From the IMG/VR virus record IMGVR_UViG_3300007960_000188, positions 1 through 24,099 of that record: a stretch of 24,099 nt of DNA; one strand, given 5' to 3'. The stretch's first letter is position 1; each line of letters begins with the position of its first letter. The DNA comes from a virus. Below the pieces are notes generated by a model. The model worked only from the letters and a program-made list of their open reading frames with translations, had not been told where the DNA came from and searched no databases. The position numbers and the translations under genes are program-made. Positions 7,230 to 15,156 of the stretch are shown in pieces.

Positions 7230-10200
7230 TTATGCTCCGCCACCTGACAACTCACCAGTGTTAAAGATTCTAACAGGAATGTAGATGAACTCAGCGGCTT
7301 TGACTGGCTCTACAGCGATGTCAATCCAAAGTTCGTTTCTATCAATTCTTGCTGGTGTGTTATTAGAAGAATCACAAACAACAGAATAGTCGTATAGACC
7401 GCGCTTAGATACTAGATCCTGGAACAATGTCTCAATAACTGCTTTGATTGAGGTTCTTGTTGCAGTATCGTTAGGTTCAAACACGAACGGTCTTGCGGCA
7501 ATCGTTAATTGTCTACGGATATATGCAACTAAACGTGCTACGTTGATTCTGTCAAGTGCTGACTGTGAATCAAATGATGTTTTGTTACCATAGTTCAATA
7601 AACCGTTACCAGTAAAGAATACTAGTGGGTTGATGAAGTTAGTGTAAAGAACATCTCTGATGCCAACACGTGTTCTGATTGTCTGGAATTCGCCAGACTG
7701 TGCATCAATGTAACCGATGTTTGTAGCATTGTCAATGATACCGCGTCTTGTACCTGCTGGGGCTAACCAAGGGTAAGCGATTTGGTCATTGCGTAGCATT
7801 GTTCTTATCATCATGTGTGATGATGGAACTGCTACTAAGTTTCCTGACAAGTCAGTTGTGATACCACTTGGATAGAATAGACCCAAGTATGTATTTCTTG
7901 TTACACATCCATCTTCACCTGTTGATGTTGCGCCTGCGGCGTTAGTTGCCCAAGCCTGAATCTCAGTTGCAGAATCAGCAAGTCTCATTGGTGTATCACC
8001 AACGATGTAAGATGTCTCACCTCTATCAGAGTTTAGAACAACCATGTTAGGTTGTAACTCAGGATAGTTAGGAGCTGCCTGTAAGTTGAAGAAGTTATCT
8101 TCATCTCTGATAGCTGTATTAGTATCAAGTGCGGCTCTCATTGCCTGTACAACCATTGCTCTTTGAGCCTTACGACCCATGTAAGGAGCACCGTTTGATT
8201 GTAAGCCAGAAGCACTTACCCAAGCATCTTTCTGTGTTGGTAATGATCCGCTGTTAGGGAATCTATCAGCATTGAACCAGTTAACACGATACTGCTTGAC
8301 GTTATAACCAGAACGTCTTGTGTTGAATAACAACATACCTACCGGATATAGTGCATCATTTGGAGCATCGATATCTAAGTAATCGCTTGCTAGTAGAGCA
8401 GTGATACTTGGGATAGGATCATTAGCTGGGTTAGTTGTGCCGTTTGTAGCCCAACGTGCATCAGCAAACACGATACCAGAAGGATTAATCTGATCAGTGT
8501 TATCGATTCTTACCCACTTATCAACACCTTCAACTTGCTGCCAGCGATTGATTACTGGGTAGTTTTCAAGATCAGTTGTGTCGATCCAGAGATCACCGTA
8601 TGCAAGTGATGTACCATCAGATTGAACTGTTGGCTCAGATGCGCTTACGATAGGACCTGCAGGGTCAGTTGAGTTTAAGATGCTGGGTGATGGTAGACCA
8701 TTAGCATCGTAACCTTGATTTTTGTAACCTTTCCAAGCACCGTTGAAGTTGATCATGATATCAACTTGGTCTACTGTTGAGTAGAACCAGTTAGTTAAGT
8801 TATCAGGGATAGATGTTGGCTCACCTTCGTTTGAAATTAGTGAGTTAGCACCTGTAGTTGTTAGTGAGAACGCTCTCCAGTTAGACAACTGAACTGTGTA
8901 AGAAGGAGCACCTTCTCCTGAGAACCATGTCCATGATGTTACAGATCCTGCGCCATCAACTGAAGTAACTGTTACAGTTAAGTCATTTGCTGGGCTTGAT
9001 CCACCTAGATCAGTACCTGAGAACACAACTCTATCACCTACAGCGTGACCTGAACCACCTGCTACTACAACACCTGCGCTGAAATCATAGTTCTGATAAT
9101 CATTAGTTACAGAAACCTGTAAATTGATACCTGCGCCTGTTGTTGAGCTTTGGATAGGCTGAAATACAACATCATTTTTTGCAGGACCATATTTGGCACC
9201 TGCTGTTGTATTAGCTACGAAACCTGCTTCACTCCACAAATCTTGTGAAAGACCGGTTGATGTATCGAAATCGTCAAGTACAATTACACCACCTGCTGTA
9301 TGAGTGATAGTGATAGAACCATCATCATTAACTTGAGCAGAAGTATAAGGAACGTTTGCAGCCGACCATGCAGTCACAAAGTCTGTAGCGTCAGAGTTAT
9401 CTGCTAAGAAGAAGTTGTATGCAGAACTCAAAGATGCTGATCCTGGAGTTGATACTTGAATTCTAGCAGAGTAAGGACCATTTGTAAAGTCAGGAGCAGT
9501 GTTAGTACCCTTGATTGCTGTTGGACCTGTACCTGAACGATACCAGTAGTATAGAGGACTTGCATTATATTCGCCGTCATATCCGTACTGAGTATACACA
9601 GAGCCAGCTGGGATAGCTTGTCCACCTGTTGAATCAACAGTAACGATCTGTGCCCAGTCAGAAGAAGCAAATGTTTGTATTTTAGGCACAAACGATGCAG
9701 ACAATGAATCGTATTGAGAGATTGCTGGATTTAAGCCGTTACCTGCTGTACCTACCTTAACCCAGATAGAACCAGTTGGTGCTGGGTTAGATTGTCCGGC
9801 TTGCCATAGTGGCTGTTGAGCAGATGTTCCGTAGAACACTTTTGGCTGGAATCCAGTAGTTGTTGCCGCAAAACCTAAATCTGCAAGAACTGTTCCTGTA
9901 CCGTTTAGTACTCGTACAAAGTAGGTTGATGGGTTATCACCACCTGTCTGTGCTGAGTAGATAGCAAGTTTGTTATCCTGCACTGCGGCAAATAGATATT
10001 TCCAGTTAAGAGCATTGATATCTGCGGCAACCTGGCTAATAGTGTTATTTGGTGCAGCCTGAACAGTGATAGTTGCTATGTTTGTGCCGTTTAAAGCAAG
10101 ATCAAATGTGTCACCTGCTGTTAACGTTGGGTTAGAGTTATTACCTAAAAGTGCAGGCCATGCTTTGAACCATTCTTCACTTCCAAGAGCTACCCAAGTA

Positions 10201-10832
10201 TTAGTTGGAGCTTTGTAGAAGTAGACTGGTGCAGTCGATGCACTTGGATAATTGTAGTTAGCGATAGCAACTACAGCATAGTCACCGATATTACCAACTG
10301 ATCCTAGTGGTGCGCCTGCTGACAATAGATCACTGTCAGTGATTACGATAGGATTCTTAGGAGTGAAAGAACCAGTAGTTGCATTAAATTCATTGATACC
10401 CCATGTAGAAGTAGTTGAATCTAACCAATAAGAATCATCTTCTGGAGCTCCAGTTGGACGACCTGTTGAACCTACTAGACTTGCTAAGTCAATGTCTGCT
10501 CTTAAACAGAAGACTTGGTTAGATACACCAAGGGCTGAATAAGCCGTTAACAATCCATACTCGTTCAATTCGTAACCCTGAATAGGTGTACCGTTTGTTG
10601 TAGTATAGAAGAATGGATTACCGTACAGAGTGACAAGATCACGCTGACTTGTAATGCGATATAATTTATTAGCATTTGCGGCAGTAGTGGCTGCGGCAAT
10701 GCCTGTACCTGTTGGATCTGCCTTATCTTGCGCTGTTGCTAGCAAGAAGAAGGGTACTGATGCTGGTGCGCCTGGTAAGTATTGACTCTCGTCAATGATC
10801 GTTACTTCTACGCCTGGTGATGTAAGTGCCAT
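7230..10832 (-). CDS. 18: Tail sheath protein (T4 gp18-like), greatly enlarged
   Basis: 1200 residues against 659 in T4. The sheath surrounds the tube and contracts at infection. The N-terminal region (residues 1-120, MALTSPGVEVTIIDES..., VPFFLLATAQDK, NQVFCLRAD) and the C-terminal core (about 885-1190: RGETSYIVGD, PWLAPAGTRRGIID, GNGLLNYGNKT, IDIAVEPVKAAEFIYIPVRI) are standard sheath. Between about 125 and 870 lies a long insertion made of Gly/Ser/Thr-rich beta modules. These include two or three W-containing units (SYWLDSTTSTW, GSIWVKVG, GDLWIDTTD...YPVINRW) and a GGSGHAVGDRVVFSG...LTVTVTSVDGAGSVTSW module near 592-635. AAAGGA precedes the ATG and a GATAAATA promoter lies at 10896-10889. 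The insertion probably faces outward on the tail surface (inference). Confidence 0.9.
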   Translation of the reverse strand: MALTSPGVEVTIIDESQYLPGAPASVPFFLLATAQDKADPTGTGIAAATTAANANKLYRITSQRDLVTLYGNPFFYTTTNGTPIQGYELNEYGLLTAYSALGVSNQVFCLRADIDLASLVGSTGRPTGAPEDDSYWLDSTTSTWGINEFNATTGSFTPKNPIVITDSDLLSAGAPLGSVGNIGDYAVVAIANYNYPSASTAPVYFYKAPTNTWVALGSEEWFKAWPALLGNNSNPTLTAGDTFDLALNGTNIATITVQAAPNNTISQVAADINALNWKYLFAAVQDNKLAIYSAQTGGDNPSTYFVRVLNGTGTVLADLGFAATTTGFQPKVFYGTSAQQPLWQAGQSNPAPTGSIWVKVGTAGNGLNPAISQYDSLSASFVPKIQTFASSDWAQIVTVDSTGGQAIPAGSVYTQYGYDGEYNASPLYYWYRSGTGPTAIKGTNTAPDFTNGPYSARIQVSTPGSASLSSAYNFFLADNSDATDFVTAWSAANVPYTSAQVNDDGSITITHTAGGVIVLDDFDTSTGLSQDLWSEAGFVANTTAGAKYGPAKNDVVFQPIQSSTTGAGINLQVSVTNDYQNYDFSAGVVVAGGSGHAVGDRVVFSGTDLGGSSPANDLTVTVTSVDGAGSVTSWTWFSGEGAPSYTVQLSNWRAFSLTTTGANSLISNEGEPTSIPDNLTNWFYSTVDQVDIMINFNGAWKGYKNQGYDANGLPSPSILNSTDPAGPIVSASEPTVQSDGTSLAYGDLWIDTTDLENYPVINRWQQVEGVDKWVRIDNTDQINPSGIVFADARWATNGTTNPANDPIPSITALLASDYLDIDAPNDALYPVGMLLFNTRRSGYNVKQYRVNWFNADRFPNSGSLPTQKDAWVSASGLQSNGAPYMGRKAQRAMVVQAMRAALDTNTAIRDEDNFFNLQAAPNYPELQPNMVVLNSDRGETSYIVGDTPMRLADSATEIQAWATNAAGATSTGEDGCVTRNTYLGLFYPSGITTDLSGNLVAVPSSHMMIRTMLRNDQIAYPWLAPAGTRRGIIDNATNIGYIDAQSGEFQTIRTRVGIRDVLYTNFINPLVFFTGNGLLNYGNKTSFDSQSALDRINVARLVAYIRRQLTIAARPFVFEPNDTATRTSIKAVIETLFQDLVSKRGLYDYSVVCDSSNNTPARIDRNELWIDIAVEPVKAAEFIYIPVRIFNTGELSGGGA

Positions 10833-10888
10833 AGTATTATTCCTTTTGTATGATTGTGAGGGTTACCCCCTGAGTTAATTCATACTAT

Positions 10889-10896
10889 TATTTATC
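10889..10896 (-). promoter_or_regulatory. T4-like late promoter octamer GATAAATA (tail sheath)
   Basis: GATAAATA on the minus strand, 56 bases before the gp18 ATG. It faces away from the plus-strand TATAAATA at 10942, so the intergenic region holds two divergent late-type promoters. Confidence 0.72.
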
Positions 10897-10941
10897 TTCT
10901 GGTGAGAAAAAACGCTTATTACGGGGCCTTCGAAGGTTTTT

Positions 10942-10949
10942 TATAAATA
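10942..10949 (+). promoter_or_regulatory. Perfect T4 late promoter TATAAATA, five bases before an ATG
   Basis: TATAAATA, then TTATT, then ATG at 10955. This is the exact T4 late consensus. With T4 geometry (octamer at -13 to -6) the transcript would begin at the A of the ATG. Confidence 0.7.
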
Positions 10950-10954
10950 TTATT

Positions 10955-11305
10955 ATGCCTACAAAAAGACCTATTTGTAAGAATTGCAACAAGAACGTAT
11001 GTGCAGTAAATTACATACGTGATGGTGTGCGGCATTACCGAAGCATCTGTGACTCTTGCGGTAAAGATAGAAAGAAGACTAGAAAAACATTCTCTTGGGA
11101 GAAAGCAGGTTATCAAAAAAAGAATATATGTGATGTGTGCGGGTTCACCGCACTATATCATACACAGATGACTGTGTTTCATATAGACGGTGAGTTGACT
11201 AACACTGAGTTTTCTAATCTACGTACTATCTGCTTAAACTGCGTAGAAGTTGTAAAAAAGAAAGAAGTTCGCTGGAAGCGAGGAGATTTACAAGTCGATT
11301 ACTGA
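10955..11305 (+). CDS. Zinc-ribbon / degenerate HNH-like small protein
   Basis: 116 residues. Two cysteine pairs, CKNC at about 8-11 and CDSC near 32-35, form a likely zinc knuckle. The second half reads ICDVCGF, then VFHIDGELTNTEFSNLRTICLNC, which follows the HNH layout (CxxC, H-x-DG-x4-N-x5-NL-x4-CxxC). The first catalytic His is replaced (VFH instead of VHH), so nuclease activity is uncertain. I recognise a protein of this type, ending in WxRGDL, as conserved in T4-like marine phages. It is the only plus-strand gene between two minus-strand blocks. No Shine-Dalgarno is visible and the ATG lies five bases after TATAAATA. Its last 18 bases overlap the 3' end of the kinase gene, tail to tail. 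Confidence 0.75.
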   Translation: MPTKRPICKNCNKNVCAVNYIRDGVRHYRSICDSCGKDRKKTRKTFSWEKAGYQKKNICDVCGFTALYHTQMTVFHIDGELTNTEFSNLRTICLNCVEVVKKKEVRWKRGDLQVDY

Positions 11306-11908
11306 TTCTACTAGATAATGTAGATCGTCAATCGACCCGTTATTATCTATCACATAATCATATTTCAATCCCACGCTACTATACTCGCTTGCATGAACAT
11401 TATAATCCATCAATTTTGCGAGTGCTTGTGGGTTTTGTGTCAGAGTATATTCTTCAGCATAACCAAACCAGTCTGGATTTTCTCCCCTGACTACTCTAAT
11501 AACTGTACCACCTGAATTCTTGATAGCGTCAACTTCATTTGGAAATCTACAATCAGTAATAACTACATTGTCTTTGATCTTGCGTAGAGTATTTTCTATC
11601 GATGCTACCCAGATATCGTTATGAAAGTTTCTCCTGCAAACTTCAGTACCCCAGTGCTGTAACACCCATCTAGGAGTAAGATGAGGAACATTTAATCGTT
11701 TTGCCCACCACTCGTCAACTTCTTCACGCCATTGTCTACTAGATAGTGTAGTGCCTTCTAGTAACTCTCGGTCCCAGCCGAATATAGCGGCAACAGCATC
11801 TTTAAGTGGTGTTGCATAACTTAGTTTTTTGAATCCATGAAATCTAATAAGGTAGTCTGCTACAGTATCCTTACCGCTACCGATCAAGCCTGTGATGCCT
11901 ACGATCAT
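11288..11908 (-). CDS. 1: Deoxynucleoside monophosphate kinase (T4 gp1-like)
   Basis: 206 residues. It would phosphorylate dNMPs to dNDPs with ATP, feeding phage DNA synthesis in the cytoplasm. A Walker A P-loop GLIGSGKDT is at residues 7-15, and the following FxKLSYATPLKDAVAAIFGWDRELLEG block is typical of dNMP kinases. WVLQHWGTEVCR and VVITDCRFPNEVDAI, with the Asp/Arg of the nucleotide-binding region, complete the family pattern. CAGGAG lies 8 bases before the ATG. A sigma-70-like promoter (TTGATA-17-TATAAT, 11967-11939) directly precedes it and no late octamer is seen, fitting an early or middle enzyme. The 3' end overlaps the convergent HNH-like gene by 18 bases. Confidence 0.88.
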   Translation of the reverse strand: MIVGITGLIGSGKDTVADYLIRFHGFKKLSYATPLKDAVAAIFGWDRELLEGTTLSSRQWREEVDEWWAKRLNVPHLTPRWVLQHWGTEVCRRNFHNDIWVASIENTLRKIKDNVVITDCRFPNEVDAIKNSGGTVIRVVRGENPDWFGYAEEYTLTQNPQALAKLMDYNVHASEYSSVGLKYDYVIDNNGSIDDLHYLVESVIDL

Positions 11909-11938
11909 ATGAGGGTCTCCTGATAATGATTTAAGTAT

Positions 11939-11967
11939 ATTATAGTATATTAGTAACCGAATATCAA
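11939..11967 (-). promoter_or_regulatory. Host sigma-70-type promoter TTGATA-17-TATAAT for dNMP kinase
   Basis: On the minus strand, TTGATA (11967-11962), exactly 17 bases, then a perfect TATAAT (11944-11939), about 31 bases before the kinase ATG. It overlaps the 3' end of the glycosyltransferase-like gene. Confidence 0.75.
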
Positions 11968-13224
11968 GTGATTTCGGGCTTCTTCAGAATTAATAGTGGT
12001 TAGAAAGGGAACTGTGAATAGTCTCAATATCTTTATTTTAGGTACATGTTTGAGAGGGGGACACCCTTGAAATAATAAATCCCATTCACGTTCTAGCACT
12101 ATTTTCCATTGGTTGTGATTATGTTCAATGTCTTGCCATATTTCATCTTGATGTTCATCGCAACAGTCTAAGAAACTGGTCACCCGCTCATATGCAACAT
12201 TGATGTATTTTTCTAAATCTTCTGCGATATAACCCTCACCAAAATCTACTAATTCAGGGTGACAAGTGTACTTTCTAAAGGTTCTGAATCCTAGTGATTC
12301 TAATGTCTTTTCGAACGTATCCTGCACACTTATACCTATGAATGGTTTTTTCACTGCGATAGGTTTCCAAGTTTTTTCAGTTACCGGAAAGACCATATTA
12401 TCTTCTGGATAAACACCTTGAGCTGGATGTCTCCACCATGTTTCTGGATTTATGATAAGACTTGCATTATTGTATTGAGGAGGGAAAACATAATTAGCAA
12501 GATCAAACGCATGTAATTTTTTTAAAGCCATTTCTCCAAACTGGTCGCCCTCGAATGATCTAGCAAATTTAAAATATAATTCTTTCATCTTAGCTAAGTC
12601 TAAATCTAGATCATATAATCCGTTCATCCAATCTAGTAACATGCTGTAAGTTTCTTCTTGAAATTGATTAGGTTGACATGCATTCAAGACATAAGTTAAC
12701 GAATAATCAAGACGGTCCATCTCGTCTTCAACGAAAAATTTATACAGCAGAGGAAATTTATGAGGTCTATTAGTAATATCTCCTAGCATCCAAAGTGCTT
12801 TTTTATTCCTATTAAAACTCCACTGTTTTGAATGATCTATACCTATAGATTTTTTCTCAGTGTCGTCTGATCTTAATAAGAAAAATCTTACCCTAGATCC
12901 ATATATAGGATAGTAATCTGTTAGCTTTGAGAATTTTATAGATGCAGTTTCATATAACACATGAACTGATTTTAGATTAGGAAACATGTTACTTTCTTTA
13001 CAGAACTTTAAACAGTCTTCTAACCAAGGTGTATAATCACCCTTAAGTTGAGGCTCATAGAGAGCGATTCCTATGATCAAATGTTCTATTTGATTTAGTA
13101 CATTATTATCGATCTCTGTATCGATATGACCTCTAAAAAACGGCAACTTGTCTCCGGGTGTAGAACATTCGATTGCTAAAGCCCAGATATTGTCGTGAAA
13201 CCAGATACTTCTGATATCTATCAT
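11950..13224 (-). CDS. Putative glycosyltransferase-like protein (EKTxKPI motif)
   Basis: 424 residues. The diagnostic stretch is VTEKTWKPIAVKKPFIGIS at 281-299 followed by LESLGFRTF (309-316). I know this pattern from glycosyltransferase-like phage proteins, where the EKTxKPI block resembles the donor-binding end of GT-B/exostosin-type enzymes. The N-terminal half shows alternating strands and helices (SVHVLYETASIKF, VRFFLL) but no certain catalytic residues. It follows gp13 by 6 bases with AAGG about 10 bases before the ATG, so it is probably co-expressed from the late promoter at 14045-14038. Late timing would fit modification of virion proteins or host glycans rather than DNA. Acceptor and donor are unknown. 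Confidence 0.6.
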   Translation of the reverse strand: MIDIRSIWFHDNIWALAIECSTPGDKLPFFRGHIDTEIDNNVLNQIEHLIIGIALYEPQLKGDYTPWLEDCLKFCKESNMFPNLKSVHVLYETASIKFSKLTDYYPIYGSRVRFFLLRSDDTEKKSIGIDHSKQWSFNRNKKALWMLGDITNRPHKFPLLYKFFVEDEMDRLDYSLTYVLNACQPNQFQEETYSMLLDWMNGLYDLDLDLAKMKELYFKFARSFEGDQFGEMALKKLHAFDLANYVFPPQYNNASLIINPETWWRHPAQGVYPEDNMVFPVTEKTWKPIAVKKPFIGISVQDTFEKTLESLGFRTFRKYTCHPELVDFGEGYIAEDLEKYINVAYERVTSFLDCCDEHQDEIWQDIEHNHNQWKIVLEREWDLLFQGCPPLKHVPKIKILRLFTVPFLTTINSEEARNHLIFGY

Positions 13225-13230
13225 TAAGAA

Positions 13231-14016
13231 TTAACCTTGGATCCAAGTCAGAGGTTGTGAGTAATCTACGTAGTTCTTCAAGTCTGTCAGCAATCGTTCT
13301 TGCTCTGCTTTAGATTCTGCCTTCATTGCCGCGCCGTTAAGTGCAGTACCGCCGCCGGGTCCTGCAATAGTTGAGAATTTTTCACGTGCTTCACCCATGA
13401 TGCCTTTTAAGACTGCTAGACAAAAATCATATAGCCAGGGAGAGATACCCGGATCTTGTAACAATGAAGTTTCTGGACGTTGAATATCTGCCCAGATTAG
13501 AACTTGTTCGCCTGAGCCTTTAAAGTCTCTTACGAATCTAATCTGTTTAGTGACTGGATCAAACGTATAGATAACAAAGCCACCAAACATTCTAGCGGCT
13601 AGCTCTACGTATCCTGCATAGAAATCATATGTCGCCATGCCACCTGCATAGTTGTAGTTTAACAAATAAGTGTTTAAGATCGCACTTGAGAATGGATCAA
13701 ACGAACTTGCGGCTGGACCTGTCTCTAAGCCGATTGTTCTTCTGAATACTTGTCTTACGTTAATAAACTCACTAGGTAGGGTGTAAGTGTCTACGTTTTT
13801 GTCGATAGTCAACAGAGTATAAGTTTCTTGGACTGCATTCTCAGCACGTTGCCTATAGGTCTTTATCGTGTAGATATAAGCCTGTTCGTAATGCTCAGGG
13901 TCTAGTTCTAGATCGATAATACCGTCGCCCAATCTGAAACGAATGTTATCAAACATTTCTTCTTTGAGTTGTTCTAGATTCAGATTGTTAGGTACTGCAA
14001 GAATATCAGAAGCCAT
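13231..14016 (-). CDS. 13: Neck protein (T4 gp13-like)
   Basis: 261 residues (T4 gp13 is 309). Neck proteins sit under the portal and seal the filled head before the tail binds. The N-terminal 60 residues are helical and acidic. TYTLPSEFINVRQVFRRTIG, the FDPFSSAILNTYLLNYNYAGG stretch, VIYTFDPVTKQIRFVRD and WADIQRPETSLLQDPGISPWLYDFCLAVLKGIMGEAREKFSTIAGPGGGTALNG match the order of blocks in gp13 of T4-like marine phages, ending in the helical KAEQERLLTDLKNYV segment. AAGGA lies about 8 bases before the ATG and a GATAAATA promoter at 14045-14038. gp14 is encoded 2.5 kb away on the other strand, unlike T4 where 13, 14 and 15 are adjacent. Confidence 0.78.
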   Translation of the reverse strand: MASDILAVPNNLNLEQLKEEMFDNIRFRLGDGIIDLELDPEHYEQAYIYTIKTYRQRAENAVQETYTLLTIDKNVDTYTLPSEFINVRQVFRRTIGLETGPAASSFDPFSSAILNTYLLNYNYAGGMATYDFYAGYVELAARMFGGFVIYTFDPVTKQIRFVRDFKGSGEQVLIWADIQRPETSLLQDPGISPWLYDFCLAVLKGIMGEAREKFSTIAGPGGGTALNGAAMKAESKAEQERLLTDLKNYVDYSQPLTWIQG

Positions 14017-14036
14017 AAAAGTTTTCCTTAATAAGT

Positions 14037-14183
14037 CTATTTATCAGGAACTGAATCGACTTGCTTCTTTAGTTTCTTTTTAAATTTTTCTGTAGGTTCA
14101 CCCAAACCGCATTTTACATACAATTTGGCCCAGAACTCACCCTTCTTTTTTGTAGTTTTGTTAAAAAATTTTTCTAATATCAT
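14037..14183 (-). CDS. Small basic protein of unknown function (48 aa)
   Basis: A longer frame opens with ATG at 14243 (68 aa), but that part lies inside the upstream gene. I choose ATG at 14183, giving MILEKFFNKTTKKKGEFWA... with a Lys-rich C-terminal half, net positive. The start lies 4 bases after the upstream stop and exactly five bases after a TAAATA element (14194-14189). No Shine-Dalgarno is visible. Its last codons and stop (CCTGATAAATAG) contain the late promoter of gp13. Not recognised; existence is supported by tight packing and by the promoter-to-start spacing. Confidence 0.5.
   Translation of the reverse strand: MILEKFFNKTTKKKGEFWAKLYVKCGLGEPTEKFKKKLKKQVDSVPDK
14038..14045 (-). 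promoter_or_regulatory. T4-like late promoter octamer GATAAATA (neck gp13)
   Basis: GATAAATA on the minus strand embedded in the final codons and stop of the 48-aa gene, followed by a short leader with AAGGA and the gp13 ATG at 14016. Confidence 0.68.
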
Positions 14184-14187
14184 ATAG

Positions 14188-14412
14188 TTATTTAGTCTGT
14201 TTACGGGGACGGCCCGTCGGACGGGGTCTCCTAAAAAGATCACGTTGTACTTCTTTGATTCCCGTTGTTACTGTGTTTACAAACACAAAAGGAAAAAGAC
14301 CGTGAATAAATCCTGCTACCGCTAACCAAAGTAGTTTAGCTGATGCTTTAAATACTCTTGCTAGATGAGTACCATATGGTATTCGTTGTTCTTTCAGATG
14401 ATCAAAGTTCAT
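14188..14412 (-). CDS. DUF6356-like small membrane-associated protein
   Basis: 74 residues. The layout is HLKEQRIPYGTHLARVFKASAKLLWLAVAGFIHGLFPFVFVNTVTTGIKEV followed by an Arg/Pro-rich tail. Residues about 22-50 form one hydrophobic segment. The HLxxAFxxSxxLxxAxxxxxxHxxxPxxxxxTxxxxVK pattern resembles DUF6356, a small bacterial family of unknown function. The ATG overlaps the stop of the SGNH-like gene (ATGA), with GAGGAAAGGGG just upstream, so expression is coupled. Its own stop lies inside the TAAATA element of the next gene. Family assignment is from memory. Confidence 0.6.
   Translation of the reverse strand: MNFDHLKEQRIPYGTHLARVFKASAKLLWLAVAGFIHGLFPFVFVNTVTTGIKEVQRDLFRRPRPTGRPRKQTK
14189..14196 (-). 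promoter_or_regulatory. Late-promoter-like ACTAAATA, five bases before a small ATG
   Basis: ACTAAATA, then ACTAT, then ATG on the minus strand; the element contains the TAA stop of the DUF6356-like gene. Same spacing as at the TerS, Nudix, gp14 and HNH-like genes. Confidence 0.45.
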
Positions 14413-15155
14413 ACCCCTTTCCTCTTAAAGTAGTTGTAAAGATCATCTGCGTGTGCTTTGTGTGCAGCCTCATCATGATGACCATATTTTGCTTTGTGGT
14501 TCACGTGTCCACGTAATTTAAATTTCTCGTAGAAAGCATCTTCTTTGGTGCGGAAATTATAATAATGTTTGTCGTTCACCAATCTCATATAATGCCTAGT
14601 CCAAGGCAAGTTTTCTTCTGTGAAAACGTATCCAGCACTGGACATAAAATACCTATAATTATTTGCTTGACAAAAATATTGAATCATCAATATCATTTGT
14701 AGACTCAATATCTCGCAGAAGGGTACTTCATGTGCAATGAACCTATGATAACGTTCTTGCTTTTCTTTTTCCCTAGCAGAATATCCTGTGTAACCAGGAT
14801 TGATCTGAATAAATTGTTCTTGATCTACTTGCCAGTCAGCAGAAGGAAATGAAGTATCGGCTGGAAACTCAAACGGAGCTTCGACTCTGATACTCTCAGT
14901 CCAGTTTACTAACAGTGCTACGTTGTTAGTTTTGTTGTTAACGATATCTTTGTTTTCAGCAAACCATCTTAAGATATGTCTAGCTACTAACTGATTAGTA
15001 GCGCCCGGTGTTGCAATATTGATAGGAATATATCCCATCTTTTGAGCAAACAGATTACCGAAACTATGTTCTCGGTTGTATTTGCTGTCTAGTGTACCAT
15101 CGATCTCAGACCCAGATGAGTGAGAGCAACCTGCAATCACCATATAATTTTTCAT
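14409..15155 (-). CDS. SGNH/GDSL-hydrolase-like protein
   Basis: 248 residues. MVIAGCSHSSG at 5-15 corresponds to block I of SGNH hydrolases, with Ser11 as candidate nucleophile (GCS in place of GDS). NIATPGATNQ near 47-56 fits block II. A block III-like strand is VALLVNWTESIR, with Asn before a Thr/Glu. The C-terminal YGHHDEAAHKAHADDLYNYF resembles block V, but the Asp three residues before the first His is missing, so activity is uncertain. Such proteins remove acyl groups from sugars or polysaccharides. It starts one base after the stop of the 403-aa gene and overlaps the next ATG, so the three genes form an operon. A second, different SGNH-like gene lies at 20272-20988. Confidence 0.65.
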   Translation of the reverse strand: MKNYMVIAGCSHSSGSEIDGTLDSKYNREHSFGNLFAQKMGYIPINIATPGATNQLVARHILRWFAENKDIVNNKTNNVALLVNWTESIRVEAPFEFPADTSFPSADWQVDQEQFIQINPGYTGYSAREKEKQERYHRFIAHEVPFCEILSLQMILMIQYFCQANNYRYFMSSAGYVFTEENLPWTRHYMRLVNDKHYYNFRTKEDAFYEKFKLRGHVNHKAKYGHHDEAAHKAHADDLYNYFKRKGV

Positions 15156-15156
15156 G

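Noticed and set aside
9428-9691. Minus-strand frame of 87 codons inside the sheath gene
   Set aside because: It is a shifted reading of repetitive Gly/Thr codons, with no ribosome site or domain.
10921-10942. CCTTCGAAGG palindrome followed by six T as a plus-strand terminator
   Set aside because: Only three or four pairs can form around the loop, no plus-strand gene lies upstream, and the T-run merges into the TATAAATA promoter.
10919-11116. Minus-strand frame opposite the HNH-like gene
   Set aside because: The plus-strand protein has clear zinc-knuckle and HNH patterns, and the opposite frame shows none.
14184-14243. Longer start (ATG at 14243) for the 48-aa protein
   Set aside because: The extra 20 residues lie within the DUF6356-like gene in another frame and have no ribosome site; the shorter start shows the TAAATA-N5-ATG spacing.
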